Assembly: GCF_900108045.1 (NCBI RefSeq)
Contig: NZ_FNUK01000018.1
Location: 1-36,728 of the forward strand
Origin: Caloramator fervidus
GTDB lineage: Bacteria > Bacillota > Clostridia > Clostridiales > Caloramatoraceae
Direction: 5' to 3'
Length of the DNA: 36,728 bases
Shown: positions 7,795 to 16,028 of the stretch, piece by piece
How the letters are laid out: every line of letters begins with the position of its first letter
How positions within the stretch are numbered: position 1 is the stretch's first letter
Program-made: the position numbers and the translations under genes
Notes under the pieces: model-generated
The model's database searches: none
Told to the model about the DNA's origin: nothing
The model's input: the letters and a program-made list of their open reading frames with translations, nothing else

Positions 7795-8228
7795 TATAAA
7801 ATTTCTATCTCATCTCCTGGTCTTGCAATTCCTCCCTTTATAACTTTAGCAAAAATTCCTTCTCTTGGCATTATACAATCTCCTGTAATCTTCTTTATTT
7901 CACAGGCATCGTGGCATTTTTTCCCTATTTGTGATATTTCAAGGACAACCTCTTTCCCAATCTTAAGCTTTGTTCCAACAGGTAGGGTATGAAGTTCAAT
8001 TCCTTCTGTTGTTATGTTTTCAGCAAATTTTCCTGCAACTAAATCCCAAATACCCATCTTTTTCATTTTATCTATACTCTCCTGAGCAAGAAGACTTACT
8101 TGCCTGTGCCAATTTCCTGCATGGGCATCCCCTTCAAGTCCATAGTTTTCTTTAAAATACCCCACTTCAACAGGTTTTTTTATTGTTCCTTTTTTCTCAC
8201 TTATGTTTATAGAAACAACCTTTGCCAT
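7794..8228 (-). CDS. MOSC domain-containing protein
   Basis: 144-residue stand-alone MOSC (molybdenum cofactor sulfurase C-terminal) domain. Such domains bind the molybdenum/tungsten cofactor or carry sulfur to it. Visible family features are the N-terminal KPVEVGYFKENYGLEGDAHAG (broken here to residues about 19-38), RQVSLLAQESI, FAENITTEGIEL, the Cys-containing GKKCHDACEIKKITGDC (about residues 104-120) and FAKVIKGGIARPGDEI. The conserved Cys near residue 120 is the usual functional thiol. It follows moaC by 2 bases and closes the tupABC-to-moaC operon, which fits a role in cofactor maturation or delivery to AOR. Confidence 0.9.
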   Translation of the reverse strand: MAKVVSINISEKKGTIKKPVEVGYFKENYGLEGDAHAGNWHRQVSLLAQESIDKMKKMGIWDLVAGKFAENITTEGIELHTLPVGTKLKIGKEVVLEISQIGKKCHDACEIKKITGDCIMPREGIFAKVIKGGIARPGDEIEIL

Positions 8229-8230
8229 AT

Positions 8231-8707
8231 TTAAACCTCCCTTTCATATAAACCTGATTTTCCACCGCTTTTTCTAATAAGCATTATGTCTGATATTACC
8301 ATATCCTTATCTATTGCCTTACACATATCATAAATAGTTAAAGCAGCAAGAGATACAGCAGTTAATGCCTCCATTTCAACTCCTGTTTGACCTATCGTTT
8401 TTACAGTAGCCTTAATATCAATTTTAGAATTCTCAAAATCTAAATTAAAGCTTATATCACATCCTGTTGTCATTATTGGATGACACATGGGAATTAAATC
8501 AGATGTTTTTTTTGCAGCCATTATTCCAGCAACCTGAGCAACTGCTAAAACATCTCCTTTTTTTATAGTTCCTTCATGAATCCTTTTTAAAGTTTCCAAT
8601 TTCATGTATATGCTTCCTATTGCAACTGCTTCTCTTTTTGTAGGTTCCTTTTCGCTTATATCCACCATCCTTGCCCTTCCCTCTTGGTTTATATGAGTAA
8701 AATCCAT
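8231..8707 (-). CDS. moaC: Cyclic pyranopterin monophosphate synthase MoaC
   Basis: Second enzyme of pterin cofactor synthesis: converts 3',8-cyclo-7,8-dihydro-GTP to cyclic pyranopterin monophosphate. The 158 residues carry all signature blocks: [11 protein letters not shown] (about 72-82), [11 protein letters not shown] (about 110-120), the catalytic-site [10 protein letters not shown] (about 128-137) and SGGKSG at the C-terminus. It lies 3 bases after moaA and 2 bases before the MOSC gene, in one transcription unit. Confidence 0.97.
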   Translation of the reverse strand: MDFTHINQEGRARMVDISEKEPTKREAVAIGSIYMKLETLKRIHEGTIKKGDVLAVAQVAGIMAAKKTSDLIPMCHPIMTTGCDISFNLDFENSKIDIKATVKTIGQTGVEMEALTAVSLAALTIYDMCKAIDKDMVISDIMLIRKSGGKSGLYEREV

Positions 8708-8710
8708 CTC

Positions 8711-9664
8711 CTACCCCCCTATTTGAAACATCATCTTTTGACTTTGGCTAATTTCTTTTTCTAAATTATGCTCTAAAGGCTTATTAAAAATAGCATCCTT
8801 AAGAAAAAATCTTAGTTTAACTTCATCCTTTAAGAAATTTTTTAAATCTATTTCTTCCTTTGAATGAAGACAAGGCTTTATTGTGCCTAAAGCTGTAAGC
8901 CTTATTTTATTACAATTTTTACAAAACTTACATGTTAAAGGAGATATAAAACCTATAGAACCTTTTGCATTTTTCCTCTTAAAGACCCTTGCTGTGCTAT
9001 TAGGTCCTACTTTGCATTCAGTTAATCCTCCTATGCTTTTTATAAGTTCATCAGAGGATATATATCCATCTTTAAACTTCTCCGCCTCTCCTATCGGCAT
9101 AATCTCAATAAACCTAACATGAAGAGGATATTCATCAGCAAGCTTTACAAAGTCAAATATTTCATCATCATTAATACCTTTTATAACTACTGTGTTTATC
9201 TTTACAGGTTCAAAACCTATTCTTAAACTCTTTTCTATAGCCTTAAATACATTATCTATATTCCCAATTCGTGTTATTTTCTTAAACTTGTCCTTTTTCA
9301 ATGTATCAAGACTTATGTTAACCCTTTTTAAACCTGCTTTTTTTAAAGTATCCGCCATTTCATAAAGCATTATTCCATTGGTAGTCATTGCTATGTCATC
9401 TATTTCTTTTATTTTTGATGTTTCATATATTATACTTTCTATTCCTTTCCTTACTAGAGGTTCTCCCCCTGTAAACCTTACCTTTCTAATTCCAAACTCA
9501 GCCGATATTTTTATTATCCTAATAATATCTTCATTTCTTAATATTTCATCATGTTCTCTTTTTAATATTCCTTCTTCAGGCATACAATATATGCATCTTA
9601 AATTACACCTATCCGTCACAGAAACCCTTAAATAATTTATGTTTCTACCATATTTATCCTTCAT
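8711..9664 (-). CDS. moaA: GTP 3',8-cyclase MoaA (radical SAM)
   Basis: Radical-SAM enzyme that cyclises GTP, the first step of molybdopterin synthesis. The N-terminal cluster motif CNLRCIYC holds the SAM-binding [4Fe-4S] cluster, followed by the FTGGEPL glycine-rich block. The C-terminal cluster that binds GTP is [21 protein letters not shown]. The extreme C-terminus ends in Gly-Gly (QIGG), which is functionally needed in MoaA. Two in-frame ATGs are possible; the one at 9664 has GGGGA at a proper 6-base distance, while the one at 9670 is too close to it. It is in tight series with the moeA fusion upstream and moaC downstream. Confidence 0.96.
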   Translation of the reverse strand: MKDKYGRNINYLRVSVTDRCNLRCIYCMPEEGILKREHDEILRNEDIIRIIKISAEFGIRKVRFTGGEPLVRKGIESIIYETSKIKEIDDIAMTTNGIMLYEMADTLKKAGLKRVNISLDTLKKDKFKKITRIGNIDNVFKAIEKSLRIGFEPVKINTVVIKGINDDEIFDFVKLADEYPLHVRFIEIMPIGEAEKFKDGYISSDELIKSIGGLTECKVGPNSTARVFKRKNAKGSIGFISPLTCKFCKNCNKIRLTALGTIKPCLHSKEEIDLKNFLKDEVKLRFFLKDAIFNKPLEHNLEKEISQSQKMMFQIGG

Positions 9665-9674
9665 ATTCATTCCC

Positions 9675-11579
9675 CTATTCGATAATTATTTTGCCTAGAT
9701 CTTTGTAATCATATCCTCCTAATTTATCCAATTCCATTTTAAACTCTTTGGAAGTTATAACATCTATAAATTGCTTTATACCTTCAAGCTCAAGGTATTC
9801 TAAAGGAATAGCTATATCATACTCCTCCATTGCAACTGGAATAAAATCAAGCCCCATTATCATAGCTGCTGAATAAACTCCAAGCCCACAATCTGCATTG
9901 TTTTTAGCAACCTGAGCCGCAACAGATATATGAGTATAATCTTCTCTATCATAACCTATTATTTCCCTTGGATTTATACCTAATTTCTTAAGCTCATAAT
10001 CTAATAGTATCCTTGTTCCTGATCCTTTTTGTCTGTTTACAAATCTTGCCCCTTTTTTAACTATATCCTCAAGGGAATTTATATTTAAAGGATTTCCCTT
10101 TTTAACCATAAGCCCCTGAATTCTCTTTACAAATTTTATCAATGCAATTTTTCTATTAGGAATATATCTTTTAATATATGGCCTGTTATATTCTCCGCTT
10201 TGTAAATCAAGAAGATGAAGAGTAGCAAAATGAGTTTCTCTATCCTTTAAAGCCAAAATCCCTCCCATGCTTCCAACATGGGCTGAAGATAATGTAAATT
10301 TTCCTTTTTTAGATAAAAGATCTGAAGCAATATCAAGAATTACATCATGGCTTCCTATACAAAGAATAGTATTTTTTATTTCATCTTCGCTTTTTAATAT
10401 GTTTATATTAACTTTACTCCCCTTCTCATATCCTTCCAATTCTTCAGGAACTTCTAAAACACCATCTGCCTTTACAAGACTCATCGTAGCTCCTGCTCCT
10501 CTTTCAATTGGAGCTGCAATATATTTATCTTCTATAAAACCAAGTTTAACCCTGACAAACTCAAGGTATTTACTTGATGAAGTTACCCTTTTTGAAAGAT
10601 AAGCTTGTATATATCTTTTATCCTTTACATCATACCCTTGAAGATATGCAACAACTTTCTTAACTATATTTTCCATTACAAAAAAGGCCGACACTGGAAA
10701 TCCAGGAATACAAATTATAGGCTTTTGATTAACTTTTCCTAATATAACTGGTTTTCCAGGTTTTATAGCAACTCCATGGATATATACCTCTCCTAAAGTT
10801 TCTATAACTTTTCTTGAATAATCTTCTCTTCCTGCCGAAGAACCAGCATTTAAAAGTATTAAATCAAATTCCTTTGAAGCTTTGTCTACAACCTCTACTA
10901 ATTTTTCAAAATCGTCCTTTACAATATCAAACCTTGTAGCATCTCCTCCATACTCATCTATTAAAGATACAAATACCCTTGAATTAAATTCTATTATATC
11001 ACCAACCTTAAGCTCTGTTCCTGGTTCTACTATTTCCGTTCCTGTTGGAATTACTGCAACTTTAGGTTTTTTATAAACTTCAACTTCAAAAACTCCTCCT
11101 GCAATTAAAGCTCCTATATCAACAGGTCTTATTTTATGACTTTGAGGAAGTATAAGCTGACCTTCTACTATATCTTCTCCCATTTGTCTTATGTTTTGCC
11201 ATGGAATTGCAGGTTTTATTATTTCAACCTCATCTTCAGAAACCTTTATCAAATCCTCAACCATTATCACAGCATCACATTCATCAGGAATAGGATCCCC
11301 TGTATCTACAGTCGTATAGTCAACTCCTTCTTTTAATCTTACAGGATTTTTTTCGCTTGCCGTAAATGTTTTTTTAGAATCAACCGCTATACCATCCACA
11401 GCAGAACTGTTATAAAATGGTGAAGATATTTTTGCAAAAATAGGTTTTGCCGTTATTCTACCTTTCGCCTCATAAGTTTTTATAACTTCAATTGGCATTT
11501 TTAAATCCTTTATCTTTTCAAAGTATATTTCAATAGCTTTATCTAAGCTTATATTAGAAAGATAAATATTCCTATCCAT
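9675..11579 (-). CDS. MoeA fused to a periplasmic-binding-protein-like domain
   Basis: 634 residues in two parts. Residues 1 to about 405 are a complete MoeA metal insertase: [52 protein letters not shown] and PGFPVSAFF are its substrate and Mg-binding blocks. Residues about 410-634 form a PBP-like domain (type seen in LysR-like/ModA-like folds), with [44 protein letters not shown] and [16 protein letters not shown]. MoeA inserts molybdate or tungstate into adenylated pterin; the extra domain may bind an oxyanion or other small ligand, which is inference. This domain pairing is known from other anaerobes and archaea. A plain MoeA lies directly upstream, so the cell has two. Confidence 0.93.
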   Translation of the reverse strand: MDRNIYLSNISLDKAIEIYFEKIKDLKMPIEVIKTYEAKGRITAKPIFAKISSPFYNSSAVDGIAVDSKKTFTASEKNPVRLKEGVDYTTVDTGDPIPDECDAVIMVEDLIKVSEDEVEIIKPAIPWQNIRQMGEDIVEGQLILPQSHKIRPVDIGALIAGGVFEVEVYKKPKVAVIPTGTEIVEPGTELKVGDIIEFNSRVFVSLIDEYGGDATRFDIVKDDFEKLVEVVDKASKEFDLILLNAGSSAGREDYSRKVIETLGEVYIHGVAIKPGKPVILGKVNQKPIICIPGFPVSAFFVMENIVKKVVAYLQGYDVKDKRYIQAYLSKRVTSSSKYLEFVRVKLGFIEDKYIAAPIERGAGATMSLVKADGVLEVPEELEGYEKGSKVNINILKSEDEIKNTILCIGSHDVILDIASDLLSKKGKFTLSSAHVGSMGGILALKDRETHFATLHLLDLQSGEYNRPYIKRYIPNRKIALIKFVKRIQGLMVKKGNPLNINSLEDIVKKGARFVNRQKGSGTRILLDYELKKLGINPREIIGYDREDYTHISVAAQVAKNNADCGLGVYSAAMIMGLDFIPVAMEEYDIAIPLEYLELEGIKQFIDVITSKEFKMELDKLGGYDYKDLGKIIIE

Positions 11580-11588
11580 AACTACCTC

Positions 11589-12812
11589 CTAAAACTTATA
11601 AACTTTAACAGTTTGTCCTTCATAAACTCCTTCAAGTTCTTTTTCTATGTATATATAACCAAAGGATTTTGAAAAGCATGAAATAAGTCCTGATTTATAA
11701 TAAGTAGGATATGCAAAAAGCTTCCCTTGTTCTTCTTTTATCCTAACAGGTAAAAACTCTGCTCTTCCTTGAGCCTTATGATAATTTACAGCCATTATGC
11801 ATTCTATAGGATATTCTTCTCTTTCAAAACTCCTTATCTTATTAAAGTAAAAAGAAACAAAATTTTTAAATATAACCGCACAAGCTAAAGGATGACCTGG
11901 TAAACCAAAAACAAACTTTTCTCCTATCTTTCCTATAATAGTTGGTTTTCCAGGCTTTATTGAAATTCCATGAATAAATATATTTGAATCTTTAAAGGAA
12001 TTTATAACTTTTATAGTTTCATCTTTATTGCCAACTGAACTTCCTCCCGACATTATAACAACATCACATTCATCAATGGCCTCTTTAAGCTTATTTTTTA
12101 ACTTTTCATAATCATCGCTGACAATACCATATAATACAGGCTCCACACCTTCCTCAAGACACAATGAATATAAAAGGTAACTGTTTATATCCCTTACCTT
12201 CCCTAAAGTGATTTTTTCTTTAGGATCCACTATTTCATCTCCTGTTGAAATTATCCCTACCTTAATTTTCTTACAAACATCAACTTCTAAAATCCCAAGG
12301 CTTGATAATACCCCTATTTCATAAGGTCTTAATTTAGTTCCTTTTTTAATTATAAGCTCCCCTTTTTTTACATCTTCTCCAATTTCAACAATATTCTGAA
12401 GAGGAGCTACAGGTTTATTTATAAGGATAGTTCCATCATCTAGCTTTTCTGTATATTCTATCATGACAACAGCATCTGCTCCTTTTGGGAGCATTCCTCC
12501 TGTTGGAACGTACATACATTCTCCTTGAATTATATCCTTTGAAGGAACTTGACCAATTTTTACTTCTCCAACAAGATTTAAAATTGCTGGTAAACTTTCG
12601 CTTGCTCCAAAAGCATCCTGTGAAAAAATTGCATATCCATCAACGGTTGACCTTACAAAATCAGGAACATTTTCATTAGCATATATATCTTCTGCTATTA
12701 TCCTTCCTAATGCATTTAAAATATTAACTTTTTCAACAGCTGCTTTAAAAGTTATATTTTTTTCAATTATATCTTTAGCCTCATTTATGGAAACAAGCTT
12801 AAAAAACTCCAT
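11589..12812 (-). CDS. moeA: Molybdopterin molybdenumtransferase MoeA (single-domain-set copy)
   Basis: Metal insertase of the cofactor pathway, without the extra C-terminal domain of its neighbour. Blocks visible are VPDFVRSTVDGYAI, PTGGMLPKGADAVVMIEYTE, STGDEIVDP, VIMSGGSSVGNKDET, ISIKPGKPTIIGK and GLPGHPLACAVIF. The open frame reaches 12833, but the ATG at 12812-12810 is preferred: AGGATG is correctly spaced and the mogA stop ends 1 base before it. This gives 407 residues, the usual MoeA size. It is 9 bases upstream of the moeA fusion gene. Having two MoeA proteins is common in organisms that handle tungsten, possibly dividing Mo and W, but that split cannot be seen here. Confidence 0.94.
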   Translation of the reverse strand: MEFFKLVSINEAKDIIEKNITFKAAVEKVNILNALGRIIAEDIYANENVPDFVRSTVDGYAIFSQDAFGASESLPAILNLVGEVKIGQVPSKDIIQGECMYVPTGGMLPKGADAVVMIEYTEKLDDGTILINKPVAPLQNIVEIGEDVKKGELIIKKGTKLRPYEIGVLSSLGILEVDVCKKIKVGIISTGDEIVDPKEKITLGKVRDINSYLLYSLCLEEGVEPVLYGIVSDDYEKLKNKLKEAIDECDVVIMSGGSSVGNKDETIKVINSFKDSNIFIHGISIKPGKPTIIGKIGEKFVFGLPGHPLACAVIFKNFVSFYFNKIRSFEREEYPIECIMAVNYHKAQGRAEFLPVRIKEEQGKLFAYPTYYKSGLISCFSKSFGYIYIEKELEGVYEGQTVKVYKF

Positions 12813-12813
12813 A

Positions 12814-13311
12814 TTAATCATCCTTTCTTGCACATTCTGAAGCCTCGCCTTTTAATATTTCAATACCATGTTTTAAAGCTGGTAAAACAACGCTTAAACT
12901 TTCACAAGCCCCCTTTGGGCTTCCAGGAAGATTTATAATAAGGGTTTTATTCCTAATTCCTGCAACTGCTCTAGATAACATAGCCTTTGGAGTAATTTCT
13001 AAAGATTTAGCCCTCATTGCTTCAGGAATTCCTGGAACCAATTTTTCAACAACAGCTAAAGTAGCCTCAGGTGTAACATCCCTTTTAGAAAAACCTGTTC
13101 CTCCATTAGTAAGAACAAGGTCAACTTTTAACTCATCACAAAATCTTACAAGTTCTCGTTTAATATCTTCAATTTCATCGGGAACTATTTTTACCTCTTG
13201 AACTTCATATAAAGAAGAATCTAAAATATCCTTTATTGCTAAAGAAGTCGTATCTTCCCTCTCCCCTTTATATCCTTTATCACTTACAGTTAAAATTGCA
13301 ACTTTAATCAT
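12814..13311 (-). CDS. mogA: Molybdopterin adenylyltransferase, MogA/MoaB family
   Basis: Adenylates the pterin before metal insertion by MoeA. The 165 residues show KVAILTVSDKGYKGEREDT at the N-terminus, the LVLTNGGTGFSKRDVTPEAT block (about residues 67-86) that binds the pterin phosphate, and INLPGSPKGACESL near the C-terminus. The frame opens at a GTG (13320), but the ATG at 13311 has AAGGAG at 8 bases and is a better start. It overlaps the tupC end by 8 bases. MogA and MoaB are hard to tell apart by eye; the family is certain. Confidence 0.93.
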   Translation of the reverse strand: MIKVAILTVSDKGYKGEREDTTSLAIKDILDSSLYEVQEVKIVPDEIEDIKRELVRFCDELKVDLVLTNGGTGFSKRDVTPEATLAVVEKLVPGIPEAMRAKSLEITPKAMLSRAVAGIRNKTLIINLPGSPKGACESLSVVLPALKHGIEILKGEASECARKDD

Positions 13312-14011
13312 TTTTATCACTCCTTCTTAAAATTTTTTTAACCAAATCATTTTTAGGATTGCTAAAAAACTCATCCTTTAAGCTATACTCTATTACTTTT
13401 CCCTTATCCATAAAAATAACTAAATCAGCAAGTCTTTGTGCTTGAAAAAGATCATGGGTAACAATTACAATTGTAGTTTTATTTTTTTTATTTATATCTT
13501 TTATAAGCTTTTCTGTCATCAAAGTGCTTTCAATGTCCATATTTGCTGTTGGCTCATCTAAAAGAAGCAAAGGCCTTTCCAAAACAGCAACTCTTAAAAG
13601 AGCAACCTTTGCAGTTTCTCCACCTGAAAGCTTTTTGGCATTTTTATGTAAAAAATCTAGATTATAATATTCCTTATATTTTTCTATTCTCTTGTTTATA
13701 CTTTTTTCATCTAATCCCTCATATTTCAGTCCTAAAACTATATTATCTAACGCTGACATATTTAAAATATAGGGTCTTTGCTGCATTATAGCTATTTTAT
13801 TTTTTACCCTTTCAAAGTCCTCAATTCCATCATAATAAATCTTTCCTTCATCCTTATTTTTTATATTTGCAATACATTCAAGAAGAGTTGTTTTTCCACT
13901 TCCATTTAATCCTAAGATAGCAGTTACTTTCCCTGATTCTATATTCAATTTTTCTATATTTAAAACCGTTTTTTCATACCTTTTTAAAAGCCCTTCAATA
14001 TAGATATTCAT
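13304..14011 (-). CDS. tupC: Tungstate ABC transporter ATP-binding protein
   Basis: 235-residue ABC ATPase that powers tungstate import through the TupB channel at the inner face of the membrane. Walker A GLNGSGKTT is at about residues 34-42, the Q-loop lies in IAIMQQRPY, the signature is LSGGE (about 128-132), Walker B is LLLLDEP (about 149-155) and the switch His is in IVIVTHD. It overlaps tupB by 17 bases and mogA by 8, the mark of a coupled operon. Assignment to tungstate rests on TupA and the riboswitch upstream. Confidence 0.92.
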   Translation of the reverse strand: MNIYIEGLLKRYEKTVLNIEKLNIESGKVTAILGLNGSGKTTLLECIANIKNKDEGKIYYDGIEDFERVKNKIAIMQQRPYILNMSALDNIVLGLKYEGLDEKSINKRIEKYKEYYNLDFLHKNAKKLSGGETAKVALLRVAVLERPLLLLDEPTANMDIESTLMTEKLIKDINKKNKTTIVIVTHDLFQAQRLADLVIFMDKGKVIEYSLKDEFFSNPKNDLVKKILRRSDKND

Positions 14012-14645
14012 TTGGTTCTCTTCCTTTCAAGTTATAAAGTATTGCATTGACTATAAATGAAATACAAAGAAGTATTACCCCTACTAACACAGCCCCTTTA
14101 AAATTCCCTTTGCTAGTTTCTAAAGCAATAAACGTTGTCATAACTCTGGTATATCCCTTTATATTGCCTCCAACCATCATAACAGCTCCAACCTCAGATA
14201 TTGCCCTTGAAAAGCCTGAAGTTACTGCAGTCATTATTTCGTTTTTACATTCTTTTAATATTAAAGTTAAAAAATCTTTATATCTTCCACCAAGCATATA
14301 ACACGTCTTTTGAATCCTTAATGCATTTTTATCAATCTGTTTAACCATCAAAGTAAAAATTATAGGAAAAACTAAAAGGGTTTGGGCTAAAATCATTGCA
14401 AAGGGCGTAAATAAAAGATTATATTTTCCTAAAGGTCCATTTTTTGAGAGAAGCAAAAAAACTAAAAGACCCATAAGAACAGGAGGCATTGCTGTAAAAC
14501 TATCAAATAACTTAATAAATAAATCTTTTAATTTAAACTGCTTTGTTAAAAAAAACATCCCAAAAACTAGTGCAAAAAAGGAAGCTATAAATGTTGCTGT
14601 AAGTGAAACATAAAGGGAAGTTATAACTATTTTTAAAATTTCCAT
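13995..14645 (-). CDS. tupB: Tungstate ABC transporter permease
   Basis: 216-residue membrane permease of the ModB/CysU type with about five hydrophobic segments (near residues 10-32, 50-66, 80-104, 138-160 and 183-205). The cytoplasmic coupling (EAA-type) loop is ILKECKNEIMTAVTSGFSRAISEVGAVMMVGG at about residues 130-160, with the conserved E-x3-G pattern. It pairs with TupA, which starts 4 bases upstream, and TupC, which overlaps its end. Confidence 0.92.
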   Translation of the reverse strand: MEILKIVITSLYVSLTATFIASFFALVFGMFFLTKQFKLKDLFIKLFDSFTAMPPVLMGLLVFLLLSKNGPLGKYNLLFTPFAMILAQTLLVFPIIFTLMVKQIDKNALRIQKTCYMLGGRYKDFLTLILKECKNEIMTAVTSGFSRAISEVGAVMMVGGNIKGYTRVMTTFIALETSKGNFKGAVLVGVILLCISFIVNAILYNLKGREPNEYLY

Positions 14646-14649
14646 CCTA

Positions 14650-15453
14650 TCACCTTTTCTTATTTAAATTAAAAAGAGGCTGTCCATACTTATCCAAGCC
14701 ATATTCCTTTATTATTTTTTGCCCTTTATCTGATAAGATCCAATCAACAAATTTTTTAGCCAAATCATAATTATGATGTATCTTATTAGGATTTAAAAGA
14801 ACTATGCTATATTGATTTATAAGAAGAGAACTATTTTGAGATAATACATCTAAATTTAAAGAATTTTTCATGGTAATATAGGTTGCTCTATCAGTTAAAG
14901 TATAAGCTCCTTTTTCACTTGCCATATTAAGTACCTGCCCCATTCCTAGACCTGAATCTATGTAGTTTTCCCATTTTTGATCTATATTAGCTTCTTGCCA
15001 AATCTTCTTTTCCCTCTGATGTGTTCCTGATTCGTCTCCTCTTGATATAAATTTTGCTTTATTCTCATAAATCAATTTAAAAGCCTTTATAGGATCATTG
15101 TAAGCTAAATTTTTTATATTAGCAGGATCCCTTGGAGGACCTACAATTAAAAAATCATTATACATAATTTCAATCCTTTTTAAACCATATCCCCTTTTTA
15201 TAAACTCTTCTTCCTTTTCCTTTGAATGAACAAACAAAAGATCTGCATCCCCTCTTTTGGCAATCTCTAAAGCCTCTCCTGTCCCTCTTGCAATTACTTT
15301 AACTTTTATTCCTGTATCCTTTTCAAACTCTGGAATTAAAGAGTCCAAAAGACCTGAATCCTGAAGGCTGGTTGTAGTAGCCAAAGTTATAGTCTGACTT
15401 GAAGAGCAAGACATTAAAATAAACATTAAAAAGATAAAAATATACTTTTTCAT
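14650..15453 (-). CDS. tupA: Tungstate-binding lipoprotein TupA
   Basis: Extracellular substrate-binding protein for the Tup importer. Residues 1-15 form a lipoprotein signal with lipobox LMSC, Cys at 16, after which comes the TupA hallmark LATTTSLQDSGLL, whose TTTS binds the oxyanion. Further TupA-type features are FISRGDESGTHQREKKIW (about 136-153) and the GMGQVLNMASEKGAYTLTDRATY block. TupA proteins bind tungstate far more tightly than molybdate. Translation starts at the ATG 15453-15451, 7 bases after GGAGG; that Shine-Dalgarno sequence is inside the terminal hairpin of the upstream riboswitch. First gene of the tupABC-mogA-moeA-moeA-moaA-moaC-MOSC operon. Confidence 0.94.
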   Translation of the reverse strand: MKKYIFIFLMFILMSCSSSQTITLATTTSLQDSGLLDSLIPEFEKDTGIKVKVIARGTGEALEIAKRGDADLLFVHSKEKEEEFIKRGYGLKRIEIMYNDFLIVGPPRDPANIKNLAYNDPIKAFKLIYENKAKFISRGDESGTHQREKKIWQEANIDQKWENYIDSGLGMGQVLNMASEKGAYTLTDRATYITMKNSLNLDVLSQNSSLLINQYSIVLLNPNKIHHNYDLAKKFVDWILSDKGQKIIKEYGLDKYGQPLFNLNKKR

Positions 15454-15461
15454 AAAAAAAC

Positions 15462-15597
15462 CTCCTTTCGCAATTTACGAAAGGAGAATATAATCCCTAT
15501 ATTCTCCTTTCCAAACGGGAGGCAGAGCCGTTTCCAACTCTACCCTAACGGCCTATAAACCATAGCCCAAGCCTTAGGTTTATAGGCTCGGAGAATT
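15462..15597 (-). promoter_or_regulatory. Moco/Tuco riboswitch (MOCO RNA motif) with expression platform
   Basis: The minus-strand leader of tupA carries MOCO-motif landmarks: TTCTCCGAGCC at the 5' side, GGCCGTTAGGGTAGAG, then GGAAACGGCTCTGCCTCCC and GGAAAGGAGAA at the 3' side. Helices visible: P1 15590-15596 with 15501-15507 (7 bp); P2, 11 bp of GCCTATAAACC with GGTTTATAGGC; GGTAGAG with CTCTGCC. The platform has two rival hairpins. Hairpin A (15498-15511 with 15479-15492, 14 bp, 5-base loop) uses the P1 3' strand. Hairpin B (15478-15486 with 15462-15470, 9 bp, 7-base loop) captures the tupA SD and is followed by seven U. If cofactor binding stabilises P1, A cannot form and B shuts off tupA. 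Ligand (Mo or W form) is not determined. Confidence 0.92.
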
Positions 15598-15616
15598 TCT
15601 TAGTTACTTTGTTTAT

Positions 15617-15645
15617 ATTTTATCATAAATACCCAAATATTTCTA
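15617..15645 (-). promoter_or_regulatory. Possible promoter of the tup/Moco operon
   Basis: TAAAAT (15622-15617) with TAGAAA (15645-15640) at 17-base spacing on the minus strand. It would start RNA about a dozen bases before the aptamer, the usual layout for a riboswitch leader. The -35 matches only four of six consensus bases and overlaps the DUF1232 stop. Confidence 0.4.
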
Positions 15646-16026
15646 TAAAAATTTTTTAATAATGACATATAAAATTAACACCCATATTATCCCTATAAAC
15701 ATTGCCGCTATGACACCTTTTTGTTTAGCATCCTCTAAGTTTGCTTCCTTTTCCTTACACTCCTTTAAAACTTCCTTTGGAATCAATTTAATTGCAATTA
15801 AAATTCCAATAGGAAGAACTACTAAATCGTCTAAATATCCTAATACAGGTATAAAATCAGGAATTAAATCAATTGGACTTAAAGCATAGGCAATAACTAA
15901 ACCTGCCCATATTTTTGCATAAATTGGTGTTTTAGGATGTTTATAGGCAAGATATAAAATATATAAATTTCTTTTTAACTGTTCAGTTCTTTCTTTAAGA
16001 GATTCAAGCTTTACCACTAAACTCAC
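15643..16026 (-). CDS. DUF1232 (YkvA-type) membrane protein
   Basis: 127-residue protein with the DUF1232 core YALSPIDLIPDFIPVLGYLDDLVVLP at about residues 47-72 (within 20-residue pieces: SPIDLIPDFIPVLGYLDD), a hydrophobic helix pair, and a second hydrophobic segment near residues 105-125 that probably spans the membrane. Function of the family is not known. The GTG at 16026 is very close to the psuG stop; the next GTG (codon 4, 16017) has AAGGGTGAG at a better distance, so the true start is one of these two. It directly follows psuG and precedes the riboswitch. Confidence 0.85.
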   Translation of the reverse strand: MSLVVKLESLKERTEQLKRNLYILYLAYKHPKTPIYAKIWAGLVIAYALSPIDLIPDFIPVLGYLDDLVVLPIGILIAIKLIPKEVLKECKEKEANLEDAKQKGVIAAMFIGIIWVLILYVIIKKFL

Positions 16027-16028
16027 CC

